A DNA stretch of 6,510 nucleotides from Streptomyces speibonae (GTDB lineage: Bacteria > Actinomycetota > Actinomycetes > Streptomycetales > Streptomycetaceae): positions 48,045-54,554 of the forward strand of contig KL568524.1 of assembly GCA_000715605.1 (NCBI GenBank), read 5' to 3'. The translations under genes and the position numbers were made by a program. Positions 4,298-6,510 of the stretch are shown here, one piece after another; position 1 is the first letter of the stretch, and each line of letters begins with the position of its first letter. The notes beneath the pieces were generated by a model, which searched no databases, was not told where the DNA came from, and worked only from the letters and a program-made list of their open reading frames with translations.

Positions 4298-6510
4298 CAG
4301 GGACGTTTCAAGAGGGATGGCAGCGCTTCGGCGGAGCCGGAGCCGCAGGGCGGGACTGGCCCCAAGGCCGTCAGCTCCTCGCCCCAGCACGCCCAGAACC
4401 AGGGCCCGACCGCGCCCGGGAACGGCGGCGACCGCCCCGGTGCCGGCGCGCCCCCGACGGCACCGCCGGCCGCCCCGCCGGCCGCGCCCAAGGGTCCGAC
4501 CGGTCCCGGACCGCGAATAGCCCTGCGCAACTGGCGTATCTCGACCCGTCTGGTGTCGCTGCTCGCGCTGCCGGTGGTCGCGGCCACCTCGCTGGGCGCC
4601 CTGCGTATCCAGCAGTCGATGGACGACATCCAGCAGCTCGACAACATGAAGCTGCTGACGGACATGACCCAGCAGGCCACCGTGCTGGCCGCCGCGCTCC
4701 AGGAGGAGCGCGACCAGTCGGCCGGCCCGCTCGCGCACGGCGGCAAGGGCACGGACTTCTCGGTCAAGGGCTACCGCGAGAAGACCGACCGCGCGATGGC
4801 GAACTTCCTCGACAGCTCCGAGGAGATCGACGCGGCGAGCAAGGACGGCGAGCTCAAGGGCGTCCGGGACAACCTGGTGCAGCTCGCCGGCGACCTGGGC
4901 GAACTGGCGAAGATCCGCAACACGGCCTTCCAGACGGAGCGGAACTCCACCCAGACCGTCGAGGGCTACCACCGCCTGATCGAGAACCTGATCGACCTCT
5001 CGCAGGACATGGCGGAGGCGACCAGCAACCCCGACATGATCCAGCGCACGCGTGCCCTGGCGTCCTTCTCCTCCGCCAAGGAGTACGCGTCGATCCAGCG
5101 CGCGGTCCTCGCCGCGGCGCTGCCCGCGAGCAACGACACCAAGGGCGACCTCTCCGAGAACGACCGGCTCTACGCCGAGTCGGCGCTGGCGAGCCAGAAG
5201 TCCGAGGTCCGCAGCTTCAAGAGCATCTACGGTGAGGCGGCGGCCGACGAGCTGCTGCTGCCCATCGAAGAGGGCAACACCACGATCAAGGCCACCGACG
5301 AGTACGCCGGCCGCGCGCTGGCCTCGGAGTTCGGTCTCGCCTCGGTCGGTGAGCGCTCCTACCGCGACTGGCTGGACGACAGCGGCACCAAGATCCAGCA
5401 GATGGAGAACATCGAGCGCACGCTGCTCGAGGAGATGGAACAGAAGGCCCGTGAGCTGCGCAGCGCCACCGAGCGCGACGCGATCATCTCCGGTGCGCTG
5501 ATCCTCCTCGTCCTCGGTGTGTCGCTGGTCGGCGCCTTCGTCGTGGCCCGCTCCATGATCCGCTCGCTGCGCCGGCTGGAGGAGACCGCGACCAAGGTCG
5601 CCCAGGAGCGCCTGCCCGACCTGGTCAAGCAGCTCTCCGAGACGGACCCGCAGGACGTCGACACGTCCGTGGAGTCGGTCGGTGTGCACTCCCGGGACGA
5701 GATCGGCCGGGTGGCCGCGGCCTTCGACGACGTGCACCGCGAGGCGGTCCGCCTCGCCGCCGAGCAGGCCCTGCTGCGGGGCAACGTCAACGCGATGTTC
5801 ACCAACCTCTCGCGCCGCTCCCAGGGTCTGATCCAGCGCCAGCTGTCGCTGATCTCCGAACTGGAGTCCCGCGAGGCCGACCCGGACCAGCTGTCCTCGC
5901 TGTTCAAGCTGGACCACCTCGCCACGCGTATGCGCCGTAACGGTGAGAACCTCCTCGTCCTCGCGGGTGAGGAGCCCGGCCGCCGGTGGACCCGCCCGGT
6001 CCCGCTGGTCGACGTGCTCCGCGCCGCCGCGTCCGAGGTGGAGCAGTACGAGCGCATCGAGCTGGCCGCGGTGCCGAGCACCGAAGTGGCCGGCCGGGTC
6101 GTCAACGACCTCGTGCACCTGCTCGCCGAGCTGCTGGAGAACGCGACCTCGTTCTCCTCCCCGCAGACCAAGGTCAAGGTCACCGGTCACGCGCTGCCCG
6201 ACGGCCGCGTCCTGATCGAGATCCACGACACCGGTATCGGTCTGTCGCCGGAGGACCTGGCGGCGATCAACGAGCGGCTCGCCTCGCCGCCCACCGTGGA
6301 CGTGTCGGTGTCCCGCCGCATGGGTCTGTTCGTGGTCGGCCGGCTGTCCCAGCGCCACGGCATCCGCATCCAGCTCCGCCCGTCCGACTCCGGCGGTACG
6401 ACCGCGCTGGTCATGCTGCCCGTCGATGTCGCCCAGGGCGGCAAGAAGCCGCAGGGCAAGCCCGGTCAGCCGGGCGGCGCGGGCGCCGGTGGCCCCGCGG
6501 CCGCACAGGC
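4295..6510 (+). CDS. cvnA1: Conservon sensor kinase-like protein CvnA (NIT-HAMP-HATPase), 3' end outside window
   Basis: 738 residues are visible and the frame is still open at the edge. Order: a disordered Pro/Gly/Ala-rich cytoplasmic N-terminus (1-74); membrane segment 1 (about 86-103); an extracytoplasmic, helical nitrate/nitrite-sensing (NIT) domain with its LQEERDQS signature (135-142); membrane segment 2 (about 396-418); HAMP linker (about 415-485); dimerisation helices (about 490-560); and a GHKL ATPase domain with N box ELLENAT (612-618), G1 box DTGIG (645-649) and G2 box RRMGLFVVG (674-682). The end begins a second Gly/Pro-rich tail. No classical phospho-acceptor His motif is evident: the expected helix reads NLSRRSQGLIQRQ (504-516). 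CvnA proteins act at the membrane with CvnB (roadblock/LC7), CvnC (DUF742) and the GTPase CvnD, usually encoded directly downstream. The cvnA1 name rests on the recalled S. coelicolor position near gltX. The ligand is unknown, and nitrate sensing should not be assumed. Confidence 0.9.
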   Translation, partial: MQGRFKRDGSASAEPEPQGGTGPKAVSSSPQHAQNQGPTAPGNGGDRPGAGAPPTAPPAAPPAAPKGPTGPGPRIALRNWRISTRLVSLLALPVVAATSLGALRIQQSMDDIQQLDNMKLLTDMTQQATVLAAALQEERDQSAGPLAHGGKGTDFSVKGYREKTDRAMANFLDSSEEIDAASKDGELKGVRDNLVQLAGDLGELAKIRNTAFQTERNSTQTVEGYHRLIENLIDLSQDMAEATSNPDMIQRTRALASFSSAKEYASIQRAVLAAALPASNDTKGDLSENDRLYAESALASQKSEVRSFKSIYGEAAADELLLPIEEGNTTIKATDEYAGRALASEFGLASVGERSYRDWLDDSGTKIQQMENIERTLLEEMEQKARELRSATERDAIISGALILLVLGVSLVGAFVVARSMIRSLRRLEETATKVAQERLPDLVKQLSETDPQDVDTSVESVGVHSRDEIGRVAAAFDDVHREAVRLAAEQALLRGNVNAMFTNLSRRSQGLIQRQLSLISELESREADPDQLSSLFKLDHLATRMRRNGENLLVLAGEEPGRRWTRPVPLVDVLRAAASEVEQYERIELAAVPSTEVAGRVVNDLVHLLAELLENATSFSSPQTKVKVTGHALPDGRVLIEIHDTGIGLSPEDLAAINERLASPPTVDVSVSRRMGLFVVGRLSQRHGIRIQLRPSDSGGTTALVMLPVDVAQGGKKPQGKPGQPGGAGAGGPAAAQ

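Noticed and set aside
4292..6358. 688-residue minus-strand open frame
   Set aside because: It is the exact antisense of the kinase gene, rich in Arg, Gly, Leu and His, with no domain signature.
1..6510. Mobile elements, CRISPR arrays, toxin-antitoxin or defence systems
   Set aside because: I saw no transposase, integrase, terminal repeats, regularly spaced repeats or matching protein motifs. Gene order looks like conserved core chromosome.
4295..6510. Calling the kinase a nitrate sensor from its NIT domain
   Set aside because: The NIT name covers a broad helical sensing fold. In conservon kinases the ligand is not established, so the function cannot be read from the domain name.

Overview
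The window is high-GC actinobacterial chromosome, almost certainly Streptomyces. The signs are near-saturated G/C at third codon positions, GTG starts, long antisense shadow reading frames, and a gene order I recall from Streptomyces coelicolor: tRNA-Glu/tRNA-Gln, HAD hydrolase, gltX, fumarylacetoacetate-hydrolase (FAH) family protein, then a conservon sensor kinase. It reads as conserved core chromosome. I see no mobile element, CRISPR array, phage gene or biosynthetic cluster.

Layout, left to right. Positions 1-168 (minus strand) hold a tRNA pair: a complete tRNA-Gln(CUG) followed by a tRNA-Glu(CUC) cut off by the window edge. Positions 260-3329 (minus strand) hold an FAH-family enzyme, then gltX (glutamyl-tRNA synthetase, overlapping the FAH stop codon), then, past a strong hairpin, a HAD-family phosphatase-like protein. 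Positions 3502-3690 (minus strand) hold an unrecognised 62-residue protein with a duplicated ANP[RK]RT[TV]L motif. A near-perfect stem-loop (3408-3447) separates it from the FAH gene. Positions 3691-4294 are a divergent intergenic region of about 600 bases. It contains a structured leader for the small gene, a CRP-like inverted repeat, an 8-bp perfect inverted repeat and a tentative promoter. Positions 4295-6510 (plus strand) hold most of a large membrane sensor kinase-like protein, the CvnA component of a conservon (probably cvnA1). It runs off the right edge, and cvnB, cvnC and cvnD would be expected just beyond.

How the parts relate. GltX charges tRNA-Glu and, in actinobacteria that lack glutaminyl-tRNA synthetase, also tRNA-Gln, which the amidotransferase GatCAB then converts. 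The enzyme and two of its tRNA substrates therefore lie within about 2.5 kb on the same strand. The FAH and gltX genes look translationally coupled. The HAD gene may depend on read-through of the gltX hairpin. The kinase faces away from these genes and is probably an independent signalling unit.

The least explained items are the small twin-motif protein and the control sequences between it and the kinase gene. Everything else is familiar core gene content.
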